Source: Clostridium muellerianum
GTDB taxonomy: Bacteria; Bacillota; Clostridia; Clostridiales; Clostridiaceae
NCBI RefSeq assembly: GCF_012926525.1
Contig: NZ_JABBNI010000067.1
Location: 168,395-232,394 of the forward strand
Reading direction: 5' to 3'
DNA length: 64,000 nucleotides
Shown: positions 1 to 8,958 of the stretch, in pieces
Layout of the letters: each line of letters opens with the position of its first letter
How positions within the stretch are numbered: position 1 is the first letter of the stretch
Program-made: the position numbers and the translations under genes
Notes under the pieces: model-generated
Databases searched by the model: none
What the model was told of the DNA's origin: nothing
Seen by the model: only the letters and a program-made list of their open reading frames with translations

Positions 1-1
1 G

Positions 2-1555
2 ACTAAGGAAGAAACTAAAGATTTATTTAAAGGCTTAAAAATAGAAAAGGAAAAGGAAATAATGAAGCTTCAGGGGCAGTATCCTGTTATTTTCATTACT
101 TTTAAAAATCAAAAACATATATCCTTTGAAAATTTTGAAGATGGAATAAAAGTTCTGTTATCAAATTTGTATAAAGAGCATGAATATTTACTAGATAGTG
201 ATAAACTATCTGAATTTGATAAAAATGATTTTAAAGAAATAATTTTAAGAAAAGCTTCTATAGGAAATGTATCAGAAGCAATAAGCTCTCTTATGGGGTA
301 TATGAACAAGCATTATGGAAGAAAGGTAATGCTATTTATAGATGAGTATGATGTACCAATACAAGAAGGTTATATTAATAAAGGAAACCCGACTTACATA
401 CGTTCGCTGGGTGCGTTCGAGGAGCCAAATGCAAGATTTGGACTCTCACAGCATGATGAAATGATAACCTTAATAAGAAATTTATTAACAGCGGCTTTAA
501 AGGATAATCCATATATTGAAAAGTCATTAATAACTGGAATCCTTAGAATTGCTAAGGAAAGTATTTTTTCAGGATTAAATAATCTACAAGTAAATACAAT
601 ATTAAGTTTCAAGTTTAATGATAAGTTTGGATTCACAGAAGAAGAATTAAAACATCTTGTAGAATATTACAATTTAAAGGGGAAAAGTGAAGATATAAAA
701 ACTTGGTACAATGGATATATTTTTGGAGGAAAAGTAATATATAATCCTTGGTCTGTTTTAAATTATATTGATAATAATGAAGCTGGATTTATGCCATATT
801 GGATTAACAGTAGTAGTAATGATTTAATTAAAAAGCTGCTACTAAAGGGCGATAGAGATATTAAACTTGAGCTAGAAGAGCTTATAGAGGGTAATTCTAT
901 AAATAAATCGGTTGATGATACTATAGTAATGCAAGAAGTTGAAGATTCTAATCAAAATATTTGGAGCTTTTTACTCATGAGCGGATACTTAAAAGCTGTA
1001 AATACAGAAAATATAGAGGGGATTTTAAATTGTAAGCTTAAAATTCCTAATAAAGAAGTACTTATTTTTTATAGAAGTTTAATTAAAAAGTGGTTTCAAG
1101 AAACTATGACTAGTCAAAAGTATGAATTAATGTTAAATATGCTTATAACTGGTGAAATAGATATTTTTGCAGGAATATTTAAGCAGTTTGTAATTAATAA
1201 TCTAAGTTATTTTGATGTATCAGGAACGGAGCCTGAAAAAGTATATCATGCTTTTGTACTTGGAATGCTCATATCACTTTCGGAAAATTATGAGGTTAAA
1301 TCTAACAAAGAAAGTGGATATGGAAGATATGATGTAATGCTAGTTCCAAAGGATATATCTAAAATTGGAATTGTTATGGAATTTAAGAAAATAGATGATT
1401 TTTTGAGTACAACAATAGAAGAGGCAACAAAAGCTGCTTTAAAACAAATAAATGATATGAAATATGCAGATGAACTTGTCAATAGAGGGATAAAAGATAT
1501 AATTAAGCTTGCCATTGTGTTTAAAGGAAAAAAAGTTGAGATTACTAAGAGCTAG
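2..1555 (+). CDS. AAA-ATPase-like / PD-(D/E)XK nuclease family protein, 5' end outside window
   Basis: The reading frame is open from base 2, so the gene starts upstream; the first ATG in view (62) is internal. The visible part matches the clostridial and Bacteroides family that joins an AAA-ATPase-like domain (Pfam AAA-ATPase_like) to a C-terminal PD-(D/E)XK nuclease-like domain (PDDEXK_9). The Walker A region lies outside the window. A Walker B-like stretch (MLFIDEYD) is visible near codon 110 of the visible part. The C-terminus has the nuclease-like core: an Asp in GRYDVML followed by EFK in VVMEFKK. The family is usually present in many copies per genome and its function is unknown, possibly mobile or defence related. 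No partner genes are visible. Confidence 0.85.
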   Translation, partial: TKEETKDLFKGLKIEKEKEIMKLQGQYPVIFITFKNQKHISFENFEDGIKVLLSNLYKEHEYLLDSDKLSEFDKNDFKEIILRKASIGNVSEAISSLMGYMNKHYGRKVMLFIDEYDVPIQEGYINKGNPTYIRSLGAFEEPNARFGLSQHDEMITLIRNLLTAALKDNPYIEKSLITGILRIAKESIFSGLNNLQVNTILSFKFNDKFGFTEEELKHLVEYYNLKGKSEDIKTWYNGYIFGGKVIYNPWSVLNYIDNNEAGFMPYWINSSSNDLIKKLLLKGDRDIKLELEELIEGNSINKSVDDTIVMQEVEDSNQNIWSFLLMSGYLKAVNTENIEGILNCKLKIPNKEVLIFYRSLIKKWFQETMTSQKYELMLNMLITGEIDIFAGIFKQFVINNLSYFDVSGTEPEKVYHAFVLGMLISLSENYEVKSNKESGYGRYDVMLVPKDISKIGIVMEFKKIDDFLSTTIEEATKAALKQINDMKYADELVNRGIKDIIKLAIVFKGKKVEITKS

Positions 1556-1837
1556 TATTAGTTAACGGTAGGTTTGTCAAAATATAAAGATGTTTTCAGT
1601 ATAAAATGAGTAAGCAATATTATTAGAATGAAAAGTCTATGCCAAGAAGTCATCATTAAAAAGTATATATGACTTTAATACGATAAATACACTAATACAA
1701 AATTAAATGAAAGTTCTATTGAGATAAAAGTAGGAAAAAGACTTATTATCAATGAAAGATATACAATATATGCATGTGGTAAATTTTATGATATTATGAA
1801 AAATGTACAACTTAATTTACTATGAGGGAGTGATTGC
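1556..1837. other. AT-rich intergenic region upstream of the yeh-like operon
   Basis: No convincing gene. A short open frame without a start codon runs from about 1683 to 1824 and may be a relic, but I do not recognise it. The ribosome binding site of the next gene (GAGGGAGTGA) sits just before 1838. I saw no clear terminator hairpin or consensus promoter. Confidence 0.4.
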
Positions 1838-2953
1838 ATGACAGAGAAAATGTTAAAGCCTCCTGTGGAGGTTTTATATAAGGAAGAACTTGCAGCTTTA
1901 AAGAAAAATGATGATGGTATTAAGCCTAATAATTGGATTTTATCACCAAAGGCTGTTAGAAAGTTTATACTAGGAAGTTCAGAACCTTTAACTTATAAGA
2001 ATAAAACTGTACATATAAATAAAAAGTTTTTTGGAAATGATTCATTAGTTGAAAGGTGTATTATAACCCTTGCTGGCAATAGGGGATTAATGCTAGTTGG
2101 AGAGCCTGGTACTGCAAAGACCATGTTATCCGAACTTTTATCTGCAGCTATATGTGGATATAGTAACAATACTGTTCAAGGTACAGCTGGTACTACAGAG
2201 GACTTAATTAAATATTCCTGGAATTATGCTATGCTTTTAGCTAAAGGGCCAACCTTAGAAGCATTAGTAAAAGCACCATTATTTGTTGGAATGGAAAAAG
2301 GTATTATCACAAGATTTGAGGAAATAACAAGGTGTCCTTCTGAAATTCAAGATAGCTTAATAAGCATATTAAGTGATAAAGTATTGAACATACCAGAGCT
2401 TGGAGAAAGTGAAGGACTTTTATTTGCAAAGCCTGGCTTTAATGTTATTGGTACTGCCAATACTCGTGATAAAGGTGTCAATGAAATGAGCAGTGCATTA
2501 AAAAGAAGATTTAACTTTGAAACCATATTTCCAATAAAGGATGTTTCTCTTGAAGCTAAGATTATAACAAACGAAGTGAAAAAACTTACATCCCAAAACA
2601 ATGTACAAATGGAAGTGGATGAAGATGTAGCAAATCTTTTAGCTTCAACTTTTCATGAATTAAGAGAAGGAATATCTTCTAATGGAATAAGAATAGACAA
2701 ACCTTCTTCAGTAATGAGTACTGCAGAAGCTGTGTCTGTTTACTATCAGACTATGATGACATCCTATTATTATGGGGATTCTAAAATAAGTTTGGATTCC
2801 ATAGTTCAAAATTTAATGGGTGCTGCTTTAAAAGAAAGTAGAGATGATCTTGAAAAATTAAAAAGTTATTTTAATGTTGTTGTAAAATCAAAAGCTGTAG
2901 AAGGTGGTAGTTTATGGGAGAAATATTACGAAGCAAGGAAATGGATAAAATAG
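1838..2953 (+). CDS. MoxR-family AAA+ ATPase (YehL-like)
   Basis: A 371-residue AAA+ ATPase of the MoxR type, expected to act as a chaperone-like remodeller together with the VWA protein encoded two genes downstream. Walker A is GEPGTAKT at residues 88-95. Sensor 1 is in the GTANTRD stretch, followed by paired arginines in LKRRF. The Walker B region is unusual: where most MoxR proteins have (A)DEINR, this one reads RFEEITR around residues 159-165, keeping the catalytic Glu but replacing the preceding Asp with Glu. Length and neighbours match E. coli YehL. Start ATG 1838 has GAGGGAGTGA upstream. The 3' end overlaps the next gene by 40 bases, implying coupled translation. Function in the cell is unknown. 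Confidence 0.88.
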   Translation: MTEKMLKPPVEVLYKEELAALKKNDDGIKPNNWILSPKAVRKFILGSSEPLTYKNKTVHINKKFFGNDSLVERCIITLAGNRGLMLVGEPGTAKTMLSELLSAAICGYSNNTVQGTAGTTEDLIKYSWNYAMLLAKGPTLEALVKAPLFVGMEKGIITRFEEITRCPSEIQDSLISILSDKVLNIPELGESEGLLFAKPGFNVIGTANTRDKGVNEMSSALKRRFNFETIFPIKDVSLEAKIITNEVKKLTSQNNVQMEVDEDVANLLASTFHELREGISSNGIRIDKPSSVMSTAEAVSVYYQTMMTSYYYGDSKISLDSIVQNLMGAALKESRDDLEKLKSYFNVVVKSKAVEGGSLWEKYYEARKWIK

Positions 2954-5325
2954 ATGAACTATTTAAAGAAGCTTTTAATTTAAATTCAAAGCTTGTATTT
3001 TTTCCTGTAAGACATCATAGCCCTGCATGTTCTTATCATTTAAAGAACACCATTGAGGAATATAAGCCAGATATTATATTAATTGAAGGGCCTATAGATG
3101 GAAACAGAATAAAGGATGTTTTATGTCATGAGGAGAGCAAAGCACCTTTTGCAATTTATTATTCTTATTCTGATTCAAAAGGACTTATAGATGATACTAA
3201 AGGTAAATATAGATGTTACTATCCATTTTTAGATTATTCACCAGAGCTTGTAGCATTAAGGCTGGGGAGAGAAAGAAAAATAGAAACACAGTTTATTGAC
3301 CTTTCCTACAGTGATATTTTAATAAACAGCAATGAAGGAAAAGGCCTTTTGAAAAAACAGGATAAATTAAACTACAATGATGATTATTTTTTAGAAAGAA
3401 GTAAATTTTTAAAAAGCATTTGTGAAAAGGAAGGCTGCAGAAACTTTAATGAGCTCTGGGAAAAGTTATTTGAAATTCAAGGACTTAATATAAGCAAAGA
3501 AAAGTTTGTATATAATTTACTTTCCTACTGTTATTTTTCAAGAGCTTACAGTAAAGAAGAAGAGCTTATAGAAGAAGGCTGCTTGGCAAGAGAAGTTTTT
3601 ATGACTTCTAAAATACAGGAAGTTCTTAAAAGTTATAATAAAATTTTAGTTGTTACAGGAGGCTTCCACACTTCAGGGATAATTGAAATTTTAGATAAGG
3701 ATAATAAAATGAAGCTTTCTAAAATTGATGAAAAGGATAAGGGAGTATATGTTATGCCTTATTCTATGGAGGCAGCAGATCAATTAAATGGATATGCTAG
3801 CGGAATGCCATTCCCTAATTTTTATGAAGGAATATGGAATAACATAGAGGAAAAGTGTGAAACTTCTTACAATAACTCTGTACTTTCAAATATCATTGAA
3901 AGTGGTAAAAAGGTAAGAAAAAATGATGGATGTCTTTCCACTTTTGATGAAATATGTGCCTTTGATATGTGTAGAGGACTTGCCAGCTTAAGGGGAAAAT
4001 CCCAAATAGGAGTTTATGAACTTATAGATGCTGTAACTTCTTCATTTATAAAAGGTGATTTAAATATATCTACAGAAGAACCATTAAAAATTTTGTATAA
4101 ACAGCTTACAGGTAATAAAATTGGCAAGCTTTGTGACTTAGCTGATGTACCACCTCTTGTAAATGACTTTAAAGATAGTTGTTCAAAATTCAAATTAAAG
4201 ATAAATACAACTATAGGTCAGGAAATTATTCTTGAAATATTCTCATCTAAAAGACATAGAGAAATAAGCTGCCTTATGCATAGAATGAAGTTTATGGATA
4301 CTAACTTTTGTAACCTTTTAAAGGGTCCTAATATTTTACTTAAAAAAAATGTGAATTTAATAAGGGAAACCTGGAATTATAAATGGAGTACTTCTGTGGA
4401 CTCCATTCTCATTGAAAACTCAGTTTATGGAGGAACCTTAAAGGAAGCTTGTACTTCGCTCATAAAAAAGGAAATATCCGAAAATGTAAAAAATTCATCT
4501 AGTATTTCTAAAATACTGGTGCAGGCATTTAACATGGGACTGGATGAAATATTTAATTTCACCATAAATTCATTAAAAAAGAATATTACAGAGGATGGAA
4601 GCTTTTACTCATTAGTGGAATGTTTATATTATTTAAATCACATTTATGGAGTAAGAGAATTGTATTTAATGGATTGTATGAATGAAATAAAAAATATGAT
4701 CTTTTATGCTTACAGTAAAATATGTATATTGATTTCAGACATAAGTTCCATTAATGAAGAAGAGACTATAAAGTCAGTAAATTGTTTAAAGGAAGTATTT
4801 AATATTGTGCTTAATAGGGAAATTAAACTTGACGGTACTCTTTTTAAAGAAGCATTATTTTCACTTTTAAGAAAAGATTCTTTAAATACTGGAATTGAAG
4901 GGGCTGTATATGGAATATTATATGGATTTGGTGAAATGGAAGTAAATAAAATAGCAAAGACTTTAGAAGGATATATTATGGGAACCAAAGATGAAGCTTT
5001 AAAAGCACCTTTATTTCTAAATGGATTATTTTCAGCAGCTAGGGATTTAATTTTTGTGGAGAATTCTATTTTAAAATCCATTGATAAATTTGTAGGTGAT
5101 GTTTCAGAAGAAGAGTTTATAAGAATTGTTCCAAATCTTAGACTTGCTTTCAGCTATTTTATACCAAGAGAAATAGATGAAATAGGTGAAAGAGTAGCAC
5201 AAGCTTATGGAACCTCAAAAGGTCATTTTGATGAACTAGTAACTGTTTCGCCTGAAATTTTGAAGTTTGGAGAGGAAATTGATAAATATGCAGTTAGTAA
5301 AATGAAGCAGGAGGGCATAGTTTAG
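2914..5325 (+). CDS. DUF5682 family protein (YehM-like)
   Basis: An 803-residue protein matching the family that accompanies MoxR/VWA/SWIM clusters (E. coli YehM is of similar size). The N-terminal third carries VRHHSPAC near residue 30, IEGP near residue 60 and a later VVTGGFHTSG stretch. This order of His, Glu and GG-x-H resembles the TraB/Tiki/ChaN-EreA hydrolase fold, but that link is my inference. The rest is alpha-helical with no motif I recognise. ATG 2914 has AAGGTGG six bases upstream and overlaps the MoxR gene by 40 bases. An in-frame ATG at 2941 is an alternative. The stop overlaps the next start by one base. Confidence 0.82.
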   Translation: MGEILRSKEMDKIDELFKEAFNLNSKLVFFPVRHHSPACSYHLKNTIEEYKPDIILIEGPIDGNRIKDVLCHEESKAPFAIYYSYSDSKGLIDDTKGKYRCYYPFLDYSPELVALRLGRERKIETQFIDLSYSDILINSNEGKGLLKKQDKLNYNDDYFLERSKFLKSICEKEGCRNFNELWEKLFEIQGLNISKEKFVYNLLSYCYFSRAYSKEEELIEEGCLAREVFMTSKIQEVLKSYNKILVVTGGFHTSGIIEILDKDNKMKLSKIDEKDKGVYVMPYSMEAADQLNGYASGMPFPNFYEGIWNNIEEKCETSYNNSVLSNIIESGKKVRKNDGCLSTFDEICAFDMCRGLASLRGKSQIGVYELIDAVTSSFIKGDLNISTEEPLKILYKQLTGNKIGKLCDLADVPPLVNDFKDSCSKFKLKINTTIGQEIILEIFSSKRHREISCLMHRMKFMDTNFCNLLKGPNILLKKNVNLIRETWNYKWSTSVDSILIENSVYGGTLKEACTSLIKKEISENVKNSSSISKILVQAFNMGLDEIFNFTINSLKKNITEDGSFYSLVECLYYLNHIYGVRELYLMDCMNEIKNMIFYAYSKICILISDISSINEEETIKSVNCLKEVFNIVLNREIKLDGTLFKEALFSLLRKDSLNTGIEGAVYGILYGFGEMEVNKIAKTLEGYIMGTKDEALKAPLFLNGLFSAARDLIFVENSILKSIDKFVGDVSEEEFIRIVPNLRLAFSYFIPREIDEIGERVAQAYGTSKGHFDELVTVSPEILKFGEEIDKYAVSKMKQEGIV

Positions 5326-6449
5326 TGAGCAATATAAATAGATGGAGATTAATACTTGGAAAATATGCAGAAAATCAAATTTCCTTTGAAAGTGGTGATT
5401 CAAGTGTTAATTATATGGATATGGACGATTTGTTAGATTTTTTATATTCCAGAGAATACAGCGAAAAAGATGGTGTAAGAAGAAATAAGGGTCAAGGTAG
5501 TTCATCAGCTTCAGATTTAACTGTGCCAAAGTGGATAACTAAGATAAGAAAACTTTTTCCAAAGGAAACTGTTGAAGTCCTTGAAAAGCATGCTATTGAA
5601 AAATATAATCTTACAGAGCTTTTAACAGATAAAGAAGTTCTTAAGAAGCTGGAACCTAATAAGGAACTTTTAAAAAACATACTGCAGATGAAGCACCTTA
5701 TGAAGGGTGAAGTTTTAAATACTGCAAAGAACATTGTAAAAAACATTGCAGAGCAAATAACCAAAGAACTTGAAAATGATGTTAAGAAGTCCATTACAGG
5801 AAGGATAAATAAAAATAAATCCTCTATAATTAAATGTTCAAGAAACATAGACTTTAAGAAAACTATAAAGAGAAATTTAAAAAATTACGATTTAAATGAA
5901 AACAAAATTATTGTAGATAAAATATATTTCAATGAAAGAGTTAAAAAATTTAATCCCTGGAATGTGGTAATTGCAGTGGATGAAAGTGGTTCCATGCTTG
6001 ATTCTGTAATTCACAGTGCCATAATGGCCGGAATATTTGCAAAGCTTCCAATGCTTAAAACAAATCTTGTTATATTTGATACAGAAGTAGTGGATTTAAC
6101 TGGATACATTGATGATCCGGTGGAAACGCTTATGAGTGTACAGCTTGGTGGTGGTACTAATATAAGTAAGGCTTTAACCTATTGTGAAGGCTTAATTGAA
6201 AATCCACATAGAACTATAGTTATTTTAGTTACGGATTTATATGAAGGAGGAGGTTATGGAAATATGTATGCTAGAGCAAAATCCATTGTTGAAAGTGGAG
6301 CAAAGTTAATTGTACTCACAGCACTGGATATGGAAGCATCACCTTCATATGATAAAAATGCTGGATTAAAAATGGCTTCTCTTGGAGCAGAAGTTGCAGC
6401 AATGACACCGGGGGGGTTATCAGATTGGATAGCAAAGATAATTTCTTAG
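5325..6449 (+). CDS. VWA domain protein (YehP-like), probable MoxR partner
   Basis: A 374-residue cytosolic protein. The N-terminal half is helical and charged. The C-terminal half is a von Willebrand A domain with an intact metal-ion-dependent adhesion site: DESGSM from Asp219, the Thr of GGGTN at about 278 and the Asp of VTDLY at about 304. VWA proteins of this kind are known partners of MoxR ATPases. GTG 5325 overlaps the previous stop (TAGTG) and has AGGAGGG at 5309-5315. The 3' end holds a run of seven G (6410-6416) and overlaps the SWIM gene by 25 bases. Size and order match E. coli YehP. Confidence 0.88.
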   Translation: MSNINRWRLILGKYAENQISFESGDSSVNYMDMDDLLDFLYSREYSEKDGVRRNKGQGSSSASDLTVPKWITKIRKLFPKETVEVLEKHAIEKYNLTELLTDKEVLKKLEPNKELLKNILQMKHLMKGEVLNTAKNIVKNIAEQITKELENDVKKSITGRINKNKSSIIKCSRNIDFKKTIKRNLKNYDLNENKIIVDKIYFNERVKKFNPWNVVIAVDESGSMLDSVIHSAIMAGIFAKLPMLKTNLVIFDTEVVDLTGYIDDPVETLMSVQLGGGTNISKALTYCEGLIENPHRTIVILVTDLYEGGGYGNMYARAKSIVESGAKLIVLTALDMEASPSYDKNAGLKMASLGAEVAAMTPGGLSDWIAKIIS

Positions 6450-8104
6450 AATCCTTTGGAAAATTCATTAAAACTATTGATAAAGAATATCTTATAGGAA
6501 TAAGCAATAAGGGTGTTACAAATAGGGCAGAAAAGGATTTAGCTAAAGTTTCAAATATTGAATATGAAACAAAAGATGAAGGTATTGAATTTAAAATTGA
6601 TGATATAACTTGTTTTATAAGTGAAGACATTCAAAAATATCAATGCAGCTGTCCTTCAAGAAGTATATGCAAGCATGTTATTATGTGCTATTTATATTTA
6701 ATTGAAAACCAAAAAGAAATATTTAAATTAGAAAATAGTGAAGGTGAATGTAAGGAAGCCAAGGAAGAATTTTTAAAATTAAAAGAGTTTAAAATAGAGG
6801 ATATAAAAAAGGAAATAGGAGAAAAAAACTTAGAAAATATAGTAAAAAGAGTAGAATACGGAATAAACTTTACAATAAAAGAAGGCTCTATTATAGAAGT
6901 GAATTTTAAGGATGAAGATATATTAGTCAAGCTTTTAGATGATATAGAAAACTCAATTTGCAGCTGCAAGTCAAAAGAACTTTGTACACATAAAGCTGAA
7001 GCTTTAATTTTATATAAGCTTGAAAAGGGATATTTGACCTTTGAAAAACTCAAGGATTTTACTGTAAGTGAGATGCTTTTTAATAGAGAGGAAATGAAAA
7101 AGGCAGCAGTAAAGTTAAGACAGAACATTGAAGATATATTTATAACAGGTCTTTCAAGAACCCCTGTAACAGTTTTGGACAAGCTAAACAGTATTGCAGT
7201 TATATGTCATAATTATGAGCTGCCTAATTTTGAAAAAAGTATAAGGGATATAAGAGCGGAATTTTTACTTTATTTTAATAAAAATGCTTCTTTTACTGCA
7301 AAAAATCTGTTAAATAAACTAACTAATATTTATACCAGGACAACTGCACTGGAAAATATAGAAGATTTAAATAAATTGGGTTCATTAGTTGGCGAATTTA
7401 AAAGTTCTTATTATGAAATTCCGCCCATAGAACTTTGCGGTTTTGGAGCTGAAAAGTGGAAGAGTAAATCAGGTTATGAAGGAATTACTTATTATTTTTT
7501 AGAAAATAAAAGAAAGCAAATTTATACCTATACTCATGCATTACCTACATACTATGATAATGTGAAAGTTAGAAGAAATTTTAATGAAGCTGCACCTTGG
7601 GAACTAAATTGTGGTGTACAGGAATTGTCTAAAATAACCTTTAAGCTTGTTCATGGCAAAGTAAATTCTAGGAATAGAATTTCTTCCAGTAGTGAATCAA
7701 AGGGAACAATTATAGATAAAAGTTATTTTACAAAATTAAATGCAGAAAAATTTACTTATGACAACTGGCAGCAGCTTTTAGAAAAGATATTTTTAAATGA
7801 CAATGAGAAAAATGAAAATTATAACTTAGTATTTTTAAATATAAATGAATTTGGAGAGCCTAATTTTGATAATGTAACTCAAGAGTTTTCACTCCCAATA
7901 TACGATAAGGAAAATAATCTCTGCAAAATACTTGTTAAATTTTCTAGTGAAAGCAAAAATCTTATAAGAACTTTGGAAAGATTAGTGAAATATAAAAAGA
8001 CTCATTTATTTATGGGAAGGGTTTATATAGATAAAGAAAAGCTTATGTTTTATCCAATTAGCTATTATGATGATGCAGGAGAAGTGGAAAACTTAACGGT
8101 ATAA
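6425..8104 (+). CDS. Double SWIM zinc-finger protein (YehQ-like)
   Basis: A 559-residue protein with two SWIM-type zinc motifs, CSCPSRSICKH (ligands Cys74, Cys76, Cys82, His84) and CSCKSKELCTH (Cys179, Cys181, Cys187, His189). Both read C-x-C-x5-C-x-H. SWIM domains bind nucleic acid or protein. In this gene neighbourhood the role is unknown; E. coli YehQ is the likely counterpart. The start is TTG 6425 inside the end of the VWA gene. No good AGGAGG precedes it, only the G7 tract nine to fifteen bases upstream, so translation probably depends on coupling or on another mechanism. Downstream lies a repeat element rather than an obvious terminator. Confidence 0.82.
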   Translation: MDSKDNFLESFGKFIKTIDKEYLIGISNKGVTNRAEKDLAKVSNIEYETKDEGIEFKIDDITCFISEDIQKYQCSCPSRSICKHVIMCYLYLIENQKEIFKLENSEGECKEAKEEFLKLKEFKIEDIKKEIGEKNLENIVKRVEYGINFTIKEGSIIEVNFKDEDILVKLLDDIENSICSCKSKELCTHKAEALILYKLEKGYLTFEKLKDFTVSEMLFNREEMKKAAVKLRQNIEDIFITGLSRTPVTVLDKLNSIAVICHNYELPNFEKSIRDIRAEFLLYFNKNASFTAKNLLNKLTNIYTRTTALENIEDLNKLGSLVGEFKSSYYEIPPIELCGFGAEKWKSKSGYEGITYYFLENKRKQIYTYTHALPTYYDNVKVRRNFNEAAPWELNCGVQELSKITFKLVHGKVNSRNRISSSSESKGTIIDKSYFTKLNAEKFTYDNWQQLLEKIFLNDNEKNENYNLVFLNINEFGEPNFDNVTQEFSLPIYDKENNLCKILVKFSSESKNLIRTLERLVKYKKTHLFMGRVYIDKEKLMFYPISYYDDAGEVENLTV

Positions 8105-8524
8105 GGCAAGAGGTTTGTGGAGATATAAATTTTTACTTGATATAAGCATAATGCAATGTAACTTTTTTCAGAGGACAATTGACAGAGGACATAGGACAGT
8201 GAAGGTGAGTTTTCTTCCTTACGTCAGAAAACTAATTTGTTTTTAAGCTTGTTTTGCTAAAGCAAAACATCGATTAAGCAGGCAACTAAAATTTATAATT
8301 TTCAGATGATCACTTATTCAGATAGTACTATTGAGAAATAGAAGAATGAGTTCCTTTTTATTAAAGATTTTTCGTAGTGTAACGGAGAAAAATCCTCCTT
8401 CACTGTCCTTTGTCAATTGTCCTCTGTCCTCTAAAAAGAAGACTGCTTCGCAATATTTTTAAACTATGAAAATTGAGTTAAGTATTATGCAAAATTTAAA
8501 TTTCATTATTCGGTGGTGATATAT
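8105..8524. other. Non-coding gap filled mostly by a repeat element
   Basis: Between the SWIM gene and the small protein gene. Most of the gap is the heptamer-armed inverted repeat element (8170-8432). Around 65 bases before it and 90 after it show no gene, terminator or strong promoter. The element therefore splits the yeh-like cluster, and the last two genes may have their own weak promoter after 8433. Confidence 0.6.
8170..8432. repeat. Heptamer-armed inverted repeat element, copy 1
   Basis: A 263-bp element with long imperfect inverted arms. The left arm (8170-8205) is a string of seven-base units: AGAGGAC, AATTGAC, AGAGGAC, ATAGGAC, then AGTGAAGG. The right arm is the reverse complement of a similar string with the AATTGAC unit in a different position. 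T-runs outside the left arm and A-runs outside the right extend the pairing. Internal hairpins: GTTTTCT/AGAAAAC (8209-8232), GTTTTGCT/AGCAAAAC (8251-8268) and GATTTTTC/GAAAAATC (8366-8394). A second copy lies at 60270-60511. No coding capacity. It looks like a MITE-type or structured-RNA repeat. Confidence 0.88.
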
Positions 8525-8848
8525 ATGAATGAAAAGGAAGAAATACTTGAAATATTAAAGGAAGTTGAAAAAACTTTACAGGAAGTTTTTTTTAGCGGAT
8601 TTAATTCACCAGGTGATTTTACTTTAAACGAATTTTCAAGGTTAAGTTTACTCATGGAAAGTTGTGGAATGAGCTATGGTGCAAAGAAGCTAAAAAGCAT
8701 ACATGATAAACTTTCAATCAAAAGGCACAGCTTTGATTTTGATTATGAAGAAACTGTGAGAAATTATTCAGAGTTAAATGAGTATTGTCTAATTTGTAGC
8801 AAAAAATTACATATGTTAAACCTAAAAGACAAAATAGCAAAGCTTTGA
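8525..8848 (+). CDS. Small hypothetical protein in the yeh-like cluster
   Basis: A 107-residue acidic, helical protein with no membrane segment. The frame can be extended to GTG 8513, but ATG 8525 is preferred because GGTGGTGAT lies five bases upstream. It has three cysteines near the C-terminus (the ...YCLICSKK... stretch and one before it). I do not recognise the family. It lies between the SWIM gene and the DUF4132 gene, where E. coli also carries a small gene (yehK) near yehI, but I cannot show that they are related. A partner of the DUF4132 protein is a reasonable guess. Confidence 0.7.
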   Translation: MNEKEEILEILKEVEKTLQEVFFSGFNSPGDFTLNEFSRLSLLMESCGMSYGAKKLKSIHDKLSIKRHSFDFDYEETVRNYSELNEYCLICSKKLHMLNLKDKIAKL

Positions 8849-8958
8849 TAATTGATAGTAGGTAAAATTTAAGTACGTTTTGAAGTGAACATTGTATTTT
8901 AAAAGACAGTTTTTAATTATTGCAGTGAAAGCTATATATGAAATGGAGATGACGTTTT

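Noticed and set aside
1683..1824. Short open frame before the MoxR gene
   Set aside because: No start codon and no recognisable similarity; at most a relic.
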